This document shows, in pieces, positions 56,416 to 64,000 of a DNA stretch of 64,000 nt. Both the position numbers and the translations under genes were made by a program. The notes beneath the pieces are model-generated. The model saw only the letters and a list, made by a program, of their open reading frames with translations, was not told the DNA's origin and ran no database searches. Origin of the DNA: SIG622 sp045652245 (lineage in GTDB: Bacteria > Bacillota > Clostridia > Oscillospirales > CAG-382); contig JAZRTY010000006.1 in assembly GCA_045652245.1 (NCBI GenBank), positions 41,581 through 105,580 on the forward strand, written 5' to 3'. The first letter of the stretch is position 1. Each line of letters opens with the position of its first letter.

Positions 56416-57957
56416 TTATTGTACAACTAAATCTTCAAAGGTGATTCCTTTACAATTATTAACGATAATTGACTGTCCTTCACCCTGCGTTGTGGGTCTT
56501 ATTGTACAGTTCTTGAAAAGTACATTATCAATATTTTCCGTCTTGTCATCAAAGCCAAGTACTCTGATAGGTGGTGTGTATATTTTTTCAACCTTGTTCA
56601 CATCTTCACCAACAAAAGAATGGAAAATTCTGTACCCTTCCCCTGTAATAATACAATTTTCACAAAGGATATTATCAACGTACGGAAGTTCACTTGCTCC
56701 CTCACCGTCATTGTTATAGTTGAGTGCTGTTCTTATCGCAAAGTTTGGCAGTATACTGTCATATATCCTGATATCCTTTATATAACCACCACGTTTACGA
56801 GTGGTTTTCAAGTTTATACCGATTGCACTGCCACTCATATCGTTATTCCACAATGCAACGTCCTGTACGCCACCACTCATTTCGCTTCCTACAGCGAATC
56901 CCCCTCCGCGAATTATACGACAATCAAAGGCAACTATATTTTGGGTTGGTCGGTTGATTATATTTCCGTCGGGATTTTTACCCGATTTTATTGCAATACA
57001 ATTATCGCCACAATCAAATTCGGTATTGAAGCACACACAACAGGTTGATGAATCAGGGTCCCAACCATCGCCGTTATGTGTTCCGTATGTCGTGATTCTA
57101 CAGCTTTTTGTAATTACATTTTCGCTGTATATAAAGTGAATACACCAATACGGACTTCCTTTGAAATGAGTATTTGAAAGAACTATATTCTTACAATTAC
57201 TGATATTTACAAGTCTTCCGCGAAGTCTGCCTGCTATTGTTTTTGCACCACATTCAAAGTCGCCTATCTGCTCAGAGACAGATGCGATATAATCCTTGAG
57301 TATTTCAAAGCCTGCGTTTTCGGTATTCTCGCACAGTTCGTTCCCACCACCGAGTATAGTCCCTCCACGAATTATTATATTTTCGCAATTTGGTCCACCC
57401 TTCTCATCAAGGTCTCCCATATTGATAAGAGAACGATAACAATCCATTGACAATCCTTCTGAACGACTCTTGATAAGAGGTAAATAGTCATCAGGATTGG
57501 TTGTTCCCTTTATTGTTGCATCATCAAGATATATTTCTGTATTACTGTGTACATTTAACGCACCGGTAAGATAAACCCCTTTCGGGAAATATACTCTCTG
57601 TCCGTCCTTGCCGTCATCAAGTGCTTTCTGCAACACTTCGGTATTAAGTGTTATTCCATCACCGATTGCATTATACGGGGGTTTTGTAACATCAATTATT
57701 TCCGGAGCTTCCTTTGTAGTATAAATTTCTTCGCCAACAAGAATTTCTTCGCTACCTTTTTTCAATGTTACCCTTACCTTGTATTCTGTTTGCGCTACAA
57801 GATGCGTAAATTCATAAAATGTTTTTCTTGTTTTTACAACAAGCTCACCGTTCAAAAATACAAGATACACATCATTTTCGTCAAGGAAGCAGACTCTGTT
57901 CCAATACACGGTTATTTCATCGTCAAAAACCAAGCCGCAAAGTCTCTTTTTTAACAC
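56416..57957 (-). CDS. Glycoside hydrolase family 28 (polygalacturonase-like), copy 2
   Basis: 513 aa from GTG 57957 (GGGGG upstream), the same length as copy 1; the 93-bp extension to 58050 is not needed. FN3-like N-terminus (FDDEITVYWNRVCFLDENDVYLVFLNGELVVKTRKT), then beta-helix blocks NGDGWDPDSS, CGDNCIAIKSGKNPDGN, GGGFAVGSEMSGGVQDV and INLKTTRKRGG. Many segments are identical to copy 1, so it is a recent paralogue that has diverged in the C-terminal third and near the linker. Probable first gene of a GH28, PQ-loop, acetyltransferase, GH28 transcript. Confidence 0.93.
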   Translation of the reverse strand: MLKKRLCGLVFDDEITVYWNRVCFLDENDVYLVFLNGELVVKTRKTFYEFTHLVAQTEYKVRVTLKKGSEEILVGEEIYTTKEAPEIIDVTKPPYNAIGDGITLNTEVLQKALDDGKDGQRVYFPKGVYLTGALNVHSNTEIYLDDATIKGTTNPDDYLPLIKSRSEGLSMDCYRSLINMGDLDEKGGPNCENIIIRGGTILGGGNELCENTENAGFEILKDYIASVSEQIGDFECGAKTIAGRLRGRLVNISNCKNIVLSNTHFKGSPYWCIHFIYSENVITKSCRITTYGTHNGDGWDPDSSTCCVCFNTEFDCGDNCIAIKSGKNPDGNIINRPTQNIVAFDCRIIRGGGFAVGSEMSGGVQDVALWNNDMSGSAIGINLKTTRKRGGYIKDIRIYDSILPNFAIRTALNYNNDGEGASELPYVDNILCENCIITGEGYRIFHSFVGEDVNKVEKIYTPPIRVLGFDDKTENIDNVLFKNCTIRPTTQGEGQSIIVNNCKGITFEDLVVQ

Positions 57958-57994
57958 AATATTCCCCCTTAATAAACAAAAAACCACATACAGT

Positions 57995-58023
57995 ATAATA
58001 CCATTTTTTCCTTTATTTGTCAA
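57995..58023 (-). promoter_or_regulatory. Promoter of the GH28 operon
   Basis: Leftward TTGACA (58018-58023), 17-bp spacer, TATTAT (57995-58000). Confidence 0.75.
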
Positions 58024-58035
58024 GTATAAAGAACT

Positions 58036-58063
58036 AAAAAGACATTCCAAAGAATGTCTTTTT
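58036..58063 (-). terminator. Terminator of the MATE gene
   Basis: GACATTC (58041-58047), loop CAAA, GAATGTC (58052-58058), with A-run and T-run flanks. Ends the leftward MATE transcript before the GH28 promoter. Confidence 0.8.
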
Positions 58064-58075
58064 AATAATTATTAT

Positions 58076-59455
58076 TTATAAATCGGACTTTATCTGTTTC
58101 TTTATGTTTGTCCAGACACTTTTAATCAAAAACATGCCAAGAATAAGTGCCAATACCGATGTACCGAACATATTAAGCCAGATACCGTCAAGCCCAAGAT
58201 TCCACAGTGCGCCAAGCATAATAATCGGGAAAACCAAAGCTACGCACACCGACAGAATTGTTGCCTGCAGCGGCTTTTCAATTGCAACAAGAAAGCTCTG
58301 TCCGGAAATGGAAAACCATCTGACAAGATAAGTAATACTGAACACACGTAAGGCACGGGTTGCAAGCAGAAGCAGACTTGCATCCTGTTCTTGCACAAAG
58401 AGCGAGGCAAGTGTCCCCGAGAAAAAGAACATTACTGCAGTTGCAATAATACTGACTGTTGCCGAGCCGATATATCCACATTTTGCAATTCTTTTTACTC
58501 TGTCATACTGTTTTGCACCCCAGTTAAAACCAAGTGCCGGAACAATCGAATCACTGATGCCGTAAATCAACGGCTGACACATATCACTTGCATACATCAG
58601 AACGGCATACGCCGCAACCGCCGTCGTTCCTCCACCCTCTCCGAGAACCTTTACACCAAGAGTCATAAGTGATACATTCATCAGAATTGAGGTAATTCGT
58701 CCTGCAATATTACTCAGGAAGGTAGGAGAACCACTTGATACAATTTCCTTGAGCATAGCCGTGCTGAATTTCGGTTTTACAAATTTCAGAAGCGCTCTGC
58801 CTTTTATAAACGGAATTATTGCAAGCAACGAACAGACACTAATGGCAACAGAAGAAGCAAGTGCTATCCCCGACACATCCATATCAAGTACAATTACAAA
58901 AAAAGTTAACGCACATATAGTAGCTACATTACAGAAAATATTAATATACATACTTGTTTTGATATATCCGCTGATACGCAGATAATTATCAAGTGCAAAG
59001 AAAACCGTTGTCAACGGACTGAAAATTGCAAATATCCGTATATACTTTGATGAGATGTGTAAAAGCTCATCATTCGCACCCATAAATCTTGAGAGTGGTT
59101 CGGCTGCGAAAAACATTATCGTTCCCATTATCACAGATGCCAGAAGAATTAAAATAATTGCGCAGGTAAATATATTGTTTGCGCTTTTTTCATCCTTTTT
59201 TCCGAGTGCAACGGAAATCGGAACCGATGAGCCGACACCGACAAGGTCAGCAATCGAGAAATTTATCATAACAATCGGGAACGCAATATTAACAGCCGCG
59301 AATGCTGCTTCACCAAGTCGCTGACCGACAAATACACCTTCAAAAATACTGTATATTGACATGGCAAACATACTGACCATGCCGGGTAATGCCACAGTAA
59401 AAAAAAGTCTCCAGGGCGACATTGTCGAAAACATGGTTTTAGAATCCATTTTCAT
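58076..59455 (-). CDS. MATE family efflux transporter
   Basis: A 459-aa cation-coupled multidrug/metabolite exporter with about twelve TM helices. The N-terminal region MSPWRLFFTVALPGMVSMFAMSIYSIFEGVFVGQRLGEAAFAAVNIAFP is typical of the MatE superfamily, and YASDMCQPLIYGISDSIVPALGFNWGAKQYDRVKRIAKCG is the internal repeat. The coupling ion is probably Na+ or H+. ATG 59455 follows GGAGG by about 11 nt; a longer frame to 59518 exists. It lies just after the tRNA-Arg terminator. Confidence 0.92.
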   Translation of the reverse strand: MKMDSKTMFSTMSPWRLFFTVALPGMVSMFAMSIYSIFEGVFVGQRLGEAAFAAVNIAFPIVMINFSIADLVGVGSSVPISVALGKKDEKSANNIFTCAIILILLASVIMGTIMFFAAEPLSRFMGANDELLHISSKYIRIFAIFSPLTTVFFALDNYLRISGYIKTSMYINIFCNVATICALTFFVIVLDMDVSGIALASSVAISVCSLLAIIPFIKGRALLKFVKPKFSTAMLKEIVSSGSPTFLSNIAGRITSILMNVSLMTLGVKVLGEGGGTTAVAAYAVLMYASDMCQPLIYGISDSIVPALGFNWGAKQYDRVKRIAKCGYIGSATVSIIATAVMFFFSGTLASLFVQEQDASLLLLATRALRVFSITYLVRWFSISGQSFLVAIEKPLQATILSVCVALVFPIIMLGALWNLGLDGIWLNMFGTSVLALILGMFLIKSVWTNIKKQIKSDL

Positions 59456-59535
59456 TAGTAATTTTTCCTCCGAAAGATACCTGCTCCGGGTAGTACAGAG
59501 TAATCGTAGCTTTCTCAAATTTTCAATAATTCAGC

Positions 59536-59564
59536 AAAAAAGACTTGTCAAACGACAAGTCTTT
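59536..59564 (-). terminator. Terminator of tRNA-Arg
   Basis: AAAGACTTGTC (59539-59549) pairs with GACAAGTCTTT (59554-59564), 11 bp, followed on the minus strand by six T. Confidence 0.85.
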
Positions 59565-59566
59565 CG

Positions 59567-59643
59567 TGGCGCGTCACGAGGGACTCGAACCCCCGACCTA
59601 CTGGTTCGTAGCCAGTTACTCTATCCGGCTGAGCTAGTGACGC
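59567..59643 (-). tRNA. tRNA-Arg (ACG)
   Basis: 77 nt with encoded CCA. Acceptor GCGTCAC pairs with GTGACGC, followed by G and CCA. The anticodon stem CTGG...CCAG has the loop CTACGAA (anticodon ACG, read as ICG after deamination). T-loop TTCGAGT. Transcribed leftward from its own unit. Confidence 0.96.
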
Positions 59644-59720
59644 ATAGGTATTTACCTGAACACCTAAGTATTATATCACAAAACTTGACTGTTGTCAAGT
59701 GTTTTATCTTCAATTTTTTA

Positions 59721-59754
59721 AAAATCATCCCCTGTTTTTACAGGGGATGATTTT
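59721..59754 (-). terminator. Terminator of the decarboxylase operon
   Basis: Fifteen-bp stem AAAATCATCCCCTGT (59721-59735)/ACAGGGGATGATTTT (59740-59754), loop TTTT, followed on the minus strand by a T-rich tail (59712-59724). Confidence 0.86.
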
Positions 59755-59764
59755 ATTTCTTTAA

Positions 59765-61195
59765 TTACTTTGCACAATCGTCTACATAAAGAATTCTTAC
59801 ACCATTTTCGGTAGTTGCCTTTGATGTAGCTTTAGGGTCTTCCTGAACCTTTCCGTCACGTACAGCAAAGAACTTGGGAGCAACCTGTGGGAAGAGTGCA
59901 TAAGAAAGTACGTCTTCATCACACTTTGCAATATCCTTTGTTTCTTCTCTGTACTTGTCCATTTCAGGCTCGATAAGGTCTGCAGGTCTGCAGGTAATAA
60001 GATCATCGTCACCGATAGCTTTCTTTCTTACCTCTTCATTTACGGGAGCCGGAAGCTTACCGTACTCGCCTCTGAGAAGTCCTTTGGATTCCTTTGTTAC
60101 CATCTTGTATCTTTCGCCTGCAAGGACATTAAGGACTGCCTGTGAACCTACAATCTGAGATGTAGGAGTAACAAGCGGAGGATAACCGAAGTCCTCACGA
60201 ACACGCGGTACTTCTTCAAGCACATCATAGTACTTATCCTCTGCCTTTGCCTGCTTGAGCTGTGAAATAAGGTTTGACAGCATTCCGCCGGGAACCTGAT
60301 AAAGAAGTGTATTTGTATCAACATTAAGCACCTTGGGGTCAAGGCTTCCCTCTTCCTTAAGCTTTGTTGCAACCCCTCTGAAGTGTGCTGCAGCACGGCT
60401 TAAGGTATTCAGGTCAAGACCTGTGTCTCTGTCTGTTCCTGCGAGTGTCGCAACAAGGGATTCTGTTGCAGGGTTAGCTGTACCGTTAGCCAAAGGTGAA
60501 AGTGCACAGTCGACGATATCTACTCCTGCATCAGCAGCTCTAAGGTTTGTCATATCACCTGTACCCGAAGTATTGTGAGTATGCAAGTGTATCGGAACTT
60601 CGATATTTTCTTTCAGTTTCTTTACAAGGCTATAGGCGTCCTTCGGAAGAAGAAGGTTTGCCATATCCTTGATACAGATTGTGTCAGCGCCCATCTGTAC
60701 AAGCTCCTTTGAAAGACTTACAAAATAGTCTTCATTGTGAACAGGGCTGATTGTATATGAAATTGCCGCCTCGCATATACCACCGTTTTTCTTGATTGCA
60801 GAAATTGCACGTTCAAGGTTTCTCGGGTCATTGAGTGCGTCAAATACTCTTACTACGTCAATACCGTTTTCGATTGACTTTGCAACGAAAGCATCCACAA
60901 CATCATCTGCATAGTGCTTGTACCCTAAAAGATTCTGACCGCGAAGAAGCATCTGAAGCTTTGTGTTAGGCATATATTTTTTGAAGGTTCTCAGTCTTTC
61001 CCACGGATCCTCATTAAGGAATCTCATACAGGAGTCGAACGTTGCGCCTCCCCAGCATTCAAGAGACCAGTATCCAACACTGTCAAGTATTTCAAGTGCA
61101 GGAATCATATCTTCTATTCTCATTCTCGTAGCTGCCTGCGACTGGTGGGCATCACGCAGAATGGTATCTGTAATCTTTAGAGGATTCTTTGCCAT
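59765..61195 (-). CDS. oadA: Oxaloacetate decarboxylase/carboxyltransferase alpha-type subunit
   Basis: 476 aa of the pyruvate carboxylase/OadA/transcarboxylase-5S family. LKITDTILRDAHQSQAATRMR at the start carries metal- and substrate-binding Asp. GGATFDSCMRFLNEDPWERLR and LRGQNLLGYKHYADDVV follow. DTICIKDMANLL has the conserved carbamylated-Lys-type region, and VPIHLHTHNTSGTGD gives the HxH metal ligands. It transfers CO2 from the acid to biotin on the separate carrier encoded two genes upstream. It lacks the C-terminal biotin domain of full OadA, since the carrier is a separate gene. Substrate (oxaloacetate, methylmalonyl- or glutaconyl-CoA partner) is not certain. Confidence 0.92.
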   Translation of the reverse strand: MAKNPLKITDTILRDAHQSQAATRMRIEDMIPALEILDSVGYWSLECWGGATFDSCMRFLNEDPWERLRTFKKYMPNTKLQMLLRGQNLLGYKHYADDVVDAFVAKSIENGIDVVRVFDALNDPRNLERAISAIKKNGGICEAAISYTISPVHNEDYFVSLSKELVQMGADTICIKDMANLLLPKDAYSLVKKLKENIEVPIHLHTHNTSGTGDMTNLRAADAGVDIVDCALSPLANGTANPATESLVATLAGTDRDTGLDLNTLSRAAAHFRGVATKLKEEGSLDPKVLNVDTNTLLYQVPGGMLSNLISQLKQAKAEDKYYDVLEEVPRVREDFGYPPLVTPTSQIVGSQAVLNVLAGERYKMVTKESKGLLRGEYGKLPAPVNEEVRKKAIGDDDLITCRPADLIEPEMDKYREETKDIAKCDEDVLSYALFPQVAPKFFAVRDGKVQEDPKATSKATTENGVRILYVDDCAK

Positions 61196-61241
61196 TTATA
61201 TTTCCGTCCTTTCGTTTATTTTATTGGGCTGTACTTCTATA

Positions 61242-62930
61242 TTAGCCAAAGAGGGCTATAAGAACACCTGCCGCGATAGCTGAACCGATGACTCCCGCAA
61301 CATTCGGTCCCATGGCGTGCATAAGAAGGAAGTTTGACGGGTCCTCCTTTTGACCTACCATCTGCGAAACTCTCGCTGCCATAGGTACTGCAGATACACC
61401 TGCTGAGCCGATAAGCGGATTGATTTTATTCTTAAGAAACAGATTCATAATCTTTGCGAGAATAACTCCACCTGCTGTACCCAATCCGAATGCAACTACC
61501 CCCATAACAATAATCTTTATTGTCTGAAGTGAAAGGAAGGTTTCAGCAGTTGCTGTAGCACCAACGGTTATTCCGAGGAATATTGTTACGATATTCATAA
61601 GCTCGTTCTGAACTGTCTTTGAAAGTCTTTCTGTTACTCCACTTTCCTTGAAAAGGTTACCGAGCATAAGAGCACCAACAAGAGGAGTAGCAGTTGGAAC
61701 AAGAAGTGAAACAAATATTGTTACTACAATCGGGAATATAATCTTTTCCTTCTTAGATACCTGACGAAGAGCCTGCATTTTGATTTGTCTTTCCTTTTTG
61801 GTTGTAAGAAGCTTCATAATCGGAGGCTGAATTACAGGTACCAGCGCCATATATGAGTATGCAGCAACTGCAATCGGTCCGAGAAGATGAGGTGCAAGCT
61901 TTGATGTTACAAATATAGCAGTAGGACCGTCAGCACCACCGATAATACCGATTGAGCTTGCTTCAAGGTTAGTAAAGCCGAGGTATTTTGCTCCAAGGAA
62001 GGTTACGAAAATACCAAGCTGAGCTGCAGCACCCAGAAGAAGTGATTTCGGGTTTGCAAGCATAGGACCAAAGTCTGTCATAGCACCTACGCCAAAGAAA
62101 ATAAGGCAAGGATAGATTCCAAGCTTTACTCCAAGATAGAGATAATCGAGAAGTCCGGGAGTCACAGCTTCAGACGCATCAAACAAATTCCAATGTGCAT
62201 GACCACCTGCGAAAAGCTCCTCGTGGAACATATCTGCACCCGGCAGATTTGTAAGTAGCATACCAAACGCTATCGGCAAAAGGAGAAGTGGCTCAAAGCC
62301 CTTTACAATTGCAAGATAGAAAAGCACGCATGCAATTACTATCATTACAAGGTATTTCCAGTTCTGAGCGATTCTTACAAAACCTGTCTGGTTGATGAAA
62401 TTCATCACTGCGTCCTTGGGAGTTACTGTTTCTGTACTAAGAATATCGGTATAATTAATTACTTTTATATCTTTTTCTGTGTACTGTCCACCACCATAAG
62501 CATCTGCGAACGCAGCGCCTTTCGGAACGACAACATATTCTGCCGAAATATCAACAACAGGGGTTTCCTGATAACCTGGAATATAATCAGCAGTTATTAT
62601 ATATGAATTACCGGCTGAAATTTCAAAATTTGAATAGCCAACAAGTGCAACTGTTCCGGGATTTTCAGTGATTACTAACGCACCAATAATATCATCCTTT
62701 GATGTATTTGCAAGTGTCACAGACAATACACCCGTATCCTTATTATAGTCTGCACTTTTTATTATAATCGGATATGTTTCGGCTTTTTCCTGAGCTTCCT
62801 CGGGCACAGCTGTATCCATAGTAACATTTTCGGCATCTTCTTCAGGTGTAGTAGCACCCGTTGCAAAAGTGAATACAGAGAGCAACACTACAAGTGAAAG
62901 AAATATTGCCAAATATTTCTTTTTATTCAT
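61242..62930 (-). CDS. oadB: Na+-pumping decarboxylase beta subunit with extra N-terminal extracytoplasmic domain
   Basis: 562 aa. Residues 1-26 form a signal peptide (KKYLAIFLSLVVLLSVFTFATGA), and about 50-165 form a beta-rich extracytoplasmic domain (YPIIIKSADYNKDTGVLSVTLANTSKDDIIGALVITE...). From about 190 the polytopic OadB/GcdB/MmdB core follows: VMIVIACVLFYLAIVKGFEPLLLLPIAFGMLLTNLP, GIIGGADGPTAIF with the conserved Asp, and SAGVSAVPMAARVSQ. It couples decarboxylation of carboxybiotin to Na+ export. Normal OadB is about 380-430 aa without the leading domain. It lies 46 bp upstream of the alpha subunit. Confidence 0.93.
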   Translation of the reverse strand: MNKKKYLAIFLSLVVLLSVFTFATGATTPEEDAENVTMDTAVPEEAQEKAETYPIIIKSADYNKDTGVLSVTLANTSKDDIIGALVITENPGTVALVGYSNFEISAGNSYIITADYIPGYQETPVVDISAEYVVVPKGAAFADAYGGGQYTEKDIKVINYTDILSTETVTPKDAVMNFINQTGFVRIAQNWKYLVMIVIACVLFYLAIVKGFEPLLLLPIAFGMLLTNLPGADMFHEELFAGGHAHWNLFDASEAVTPGLLDYLYLGVKLGIYPCLIFFGVGAMTDFGPMLANPKSLLLGAAAQLGIFVTFLGAKYLGFTNLEASSIGIIGGADGPTAIFVTSKLAPHLLGPIAVAAYSYMALVPVIQPPIMKLLTTKKERQIKMQALRQVSKKEKIIFPIVVTIFVSLLVPTATPLVGALMLGNLFKESGVTERLSKTVQNELMNIVTIFLGITVGATATAETFLSLQTIKIIVMGVVAFGLGTAGGVILAKIMNLFLKNKINPLIGSAGVSAVPMAARVSQMVGQKEDPSNFLLMHAMGPNVAGVIGSAIAAGVLIALFG

Positions 62931-62987
62931 TTTTGTCCTCCAATATGTCGCATGTCGACATTCAAACTATAAGGTGTAATACGTAAA

Positions 62988-63359
62988 TTATGCGATTGAG
63001 CAGAGTGCTGCCCCTGACTCAACAGATGCACCATTTGCAACTGCAACAGATGCAACTGTACCGTCGCAAGGCGCCATAATTTCGTTTTCCATCTTCATAG
63101 CTTCGAGAATCATAAGAACATCGCCTTTTTTAACAGCCTGACCATTCTGAACATTAACCTTGAGAATTGTTCCCGGCATTGGTGCTGTGATTGCTGTTGC
63201 TCCGGCAGGTGCTTCAGCTGCTGCGGGTGCTGCCGCAGGCGCTGCTACAGGAGCTGCTGCAGGTGCTGCTGCAGGAGCTGTTGCTACTGCATTTGCATCT
63301 ATAAGTTCGATTTCTACTTCGTATGCTGTTCCGTTTACATTTACTCTGTACTTTTTCAT
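62988..63359 (-). CDS. Biotin carboxyl carrier protein of the decarboxylase
   Basis: 123 aa. The N-terminal KKYRVNVNGTAYEVEIELI domain is followed by an Ala/Pro-rich flexible linker (about 25-55, repeating AAPAAAP-type units). The biotinyl domain ITAPMPGTILKVNVQNGQAVKKGDVLMILEAMKMENEI carries the biotinylated Lys of AMKM at about residue 89. It shuttles carboxyl groups between alpha and beta subunits, the role of GcdC/MmdC. The order gamma, carrier, beta, alpha matches Na+-pump operons of Firmicutes. Confidence 0.95.
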   Translation of the reverse strand: MKKYRVNVNGTAYEVEIELIDANAVATAPAAAPAAAPVAAPAAAPAAAEAPAGATAITAPMPGTILKVNVQNGQAVKKGDVLMILEAMKMENEIMAPCDGTVASVAVANGASVESGAALCSIA

Positions 63360-63386
63360 GATAATTCTACCTTTCCTTATTAGATT

Positions 63387-63668
63387 TTAGATTTTTTTAA
63401 GTGATAAAATTCTGATTGCGCCGGCGTCTTCACCGATTTCCTCTGCTATTGCCGCACTTATTGCAACAACAATTTTTTCTCTGTCGGGAATTTCATTACT
63501 TGCAACAGTCGAAGCTACAGATGCTGCTTCCTTGTTTACAACAGTTTCCGGCTTGTTTTTTTCGAACGCTCTTATTATCAGGCTCATTACCGAACACACG
63601 ATAATAATACAAATCAAACCTACAAAAACAGTTCCAATTCCCATAAGAACAACAAATCCGTTTGACAT
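63387..63668 (-). CDS. Decarboxylase gamma-type subunit (OadG family)
   Basis: 93 aa. One TM helix near the N-terminus (VVLMGIGTVFVGLICIIIVCSVMSLII), a Glu/Lys/Pro linker (EKNKPETVVNKEAASVAS), and a C-terminal helix (IVVAISAAIAEEIGEDAGAIRILSLKKI) that in OadG binds the alpha subunit and anchors it to the membrane. ATG 63668 follows GGAGG by 7 nt; the GTG at 63674 overlaps that site. First gene of the operon. Confidence 0.88.
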   Translation of the reverse strand: MSNGFVVLMGIGTVFVGLICIIIVCSVMSLIIRAFEKNKPETVVNKEAASVASTVASNEIPDREKIVVAISAAIAEEIGEDAGAIRILSLKKI

Positions 63669-63750
63669 TTTCACACCTCCGAATCACGTAATTTTCAGCA
63701 AGGGGAAGCCGTTTTTCCAAAATGTTCCACTTCCACCCCATTATAATTTT

Positions 63751-63779
63751 ATTATACACCCGAAAAATCTTTTTTTCAA
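63751..63779 (-). promoter_or_regulatory. Promoter of the decarboxylase operon
   Basis: Leftward TTGAAA (63774-63779), 17-bp spacer, TATAAT (63751-63756). Predicted start near 63744, about 75 nt before the gamma-subunit ATG. Confidence 0.75.
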
Positions 63780-63868
63780 GTATTATTTACCATTCTTTTC
63801 ATATTATGCGTATAAAGTTCACAGTTTAATAACAATGTTATTTTCTGTAATTTGCACATAATAAATAT

Positions 63869-64000
63869 CCACCCGCATAGCGGGTGGTTTTTCATTTTCG
63901 GGCATAGCCCTAATACTACTGGCTGCGCACAAGTGCGCTTTAGGTTGGCCTGCCAGCCACGCAATTGTTACTTACTACCCATAAATGGGTCACGCGGGTC
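63869..64000 (+). repeat. Cluster of stacked hairpins at the right edge
   Basis: At least four stems in 130 bp: CCACCCGC/GCGGGTGG (63869-63887, loop ATA, then five T: terminator-like), GGGC/GCCC (63900-63910, loop ATA), GCGCAC/GTGCGC (63925-63938, loop AA) inside TGGCTG/CAGCCA (63920-63959), and ACCCAT/ATGGGT (63977-63990). The last GCGGGT at 63995-64000 could also pair with ACCCGC at 63871-63876. Such dense palindromes suggest a dispersed repeat or the terminal hairpins of an IS200/IS605-type element continuing past the window; no coding part is visible. Confidence 0.5.

Noticed and set aside
63160..63390. Ala/Gly-rich plus-strand frame (AAGAAAGAATGAA)
   Set aside because: Antisense of the Ala/Pro linker in the biotin carrier protein.

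Overview
This window is about 64 kb of a low-GC (roughly 40 % by eye) chromosome from an endospore-forming anaerobic Firmicute of class Clostridia. The basis is a complete spoIIIA operon, spoIIGA-sigE, a Firmicutes-type dcw cluster, rubrerythrin, a Na+-pumping biotin decarboxylase complex and a pectin/fucose carbohydrate cluster. A gut Oscillospirales/Monoglobales-like species is plausible, but the sequence alone does not fix the genus. Nearly every promoter recognised here is a close sigma-A consensus (TTGACA/TTGAAA, 17-bp spacer, TATAAT).

Layout. 1-9.9 kb (minus): an edge-truncated M20 peptidase, small accessory genes, rnhA, a lipoprotein, nadE, an MBL hydrolase, an MTA/SAH nucleosidase-acetyltransferase fusion, then rpoD-dnaG-dgt. 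10.1-14.3 kb (plus): an acyl-carrier-like protein lacking the modified serine, mnmA, serC-serA. 14.3-25.4 kb: DUF554 membrane protein, divergent AraC regulator/Gfo-Idh-MocA oxidoreductase, engB-lon, a deletion remnant of a CapA-like gene, M20 amidohydrolase, rubrerythrin, AGCS symporter with Lrp regulator. 25.68-32.0 kb: a 6.3-kb integrative element in the initiator tRNA gene. 32.0-32.1 kb: tRNA-fMet and tRNA-Leu. 32.3-42.3 kb (minus): ftsZ and the dcw cluster (mraZ-rsmH-ftsL-PBP-mraY-ftsW-murG-divIB), without mur ligases or ftsA. 42.4-49.3 kb (minus): spoIIIAA-AH preceded by a translationally coupled SpoIID-like/peptidoglycan-binding protein. 49.5-51.1 kb (plus): spoIIGA-sigE. 51.3-58 kb: AraC regulator, GH29 fucosidase, two GH28 paralogues with a PQ-loop protein and an acetyltransferase. 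58-64 kb: MATE exporter, tRNA-Arg, and the sodium-pump decarboxylase operon (gamma, biotin carrier, beta, alpha). A cluster of stacked hairpins lies at the right edge.

The most interesting region is the 6.3-kb element. It has 48-bp imperfect att repeats, seven integrase-arm-like GTTGAATT motifs with matching spacing at both ends, a repressor-integrase pair, and a divergent replication operon. The replication protein gene carries phased repeats that look like an origin. A second, self-contained switch consists of a 69-aa HTH protein with three operator palindromes between two consensus divergent promoters, and it drives two unknown small genes. There are no capsid, packaging or conjugation genes, so it looks like a minimal satellite (PICI-like) or cryptic element.

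Functional links: sigma-E made through SpoIIGA is expected to drive the divergent spoIIIA operon. The AraC/GH29/GH28 block is a candidate plant or host glycan utilisation locus. The decarboxylase operon would couple carboxylic acid breakdown to Na+ export, and AGCS and MATE transporters could use that gradient.
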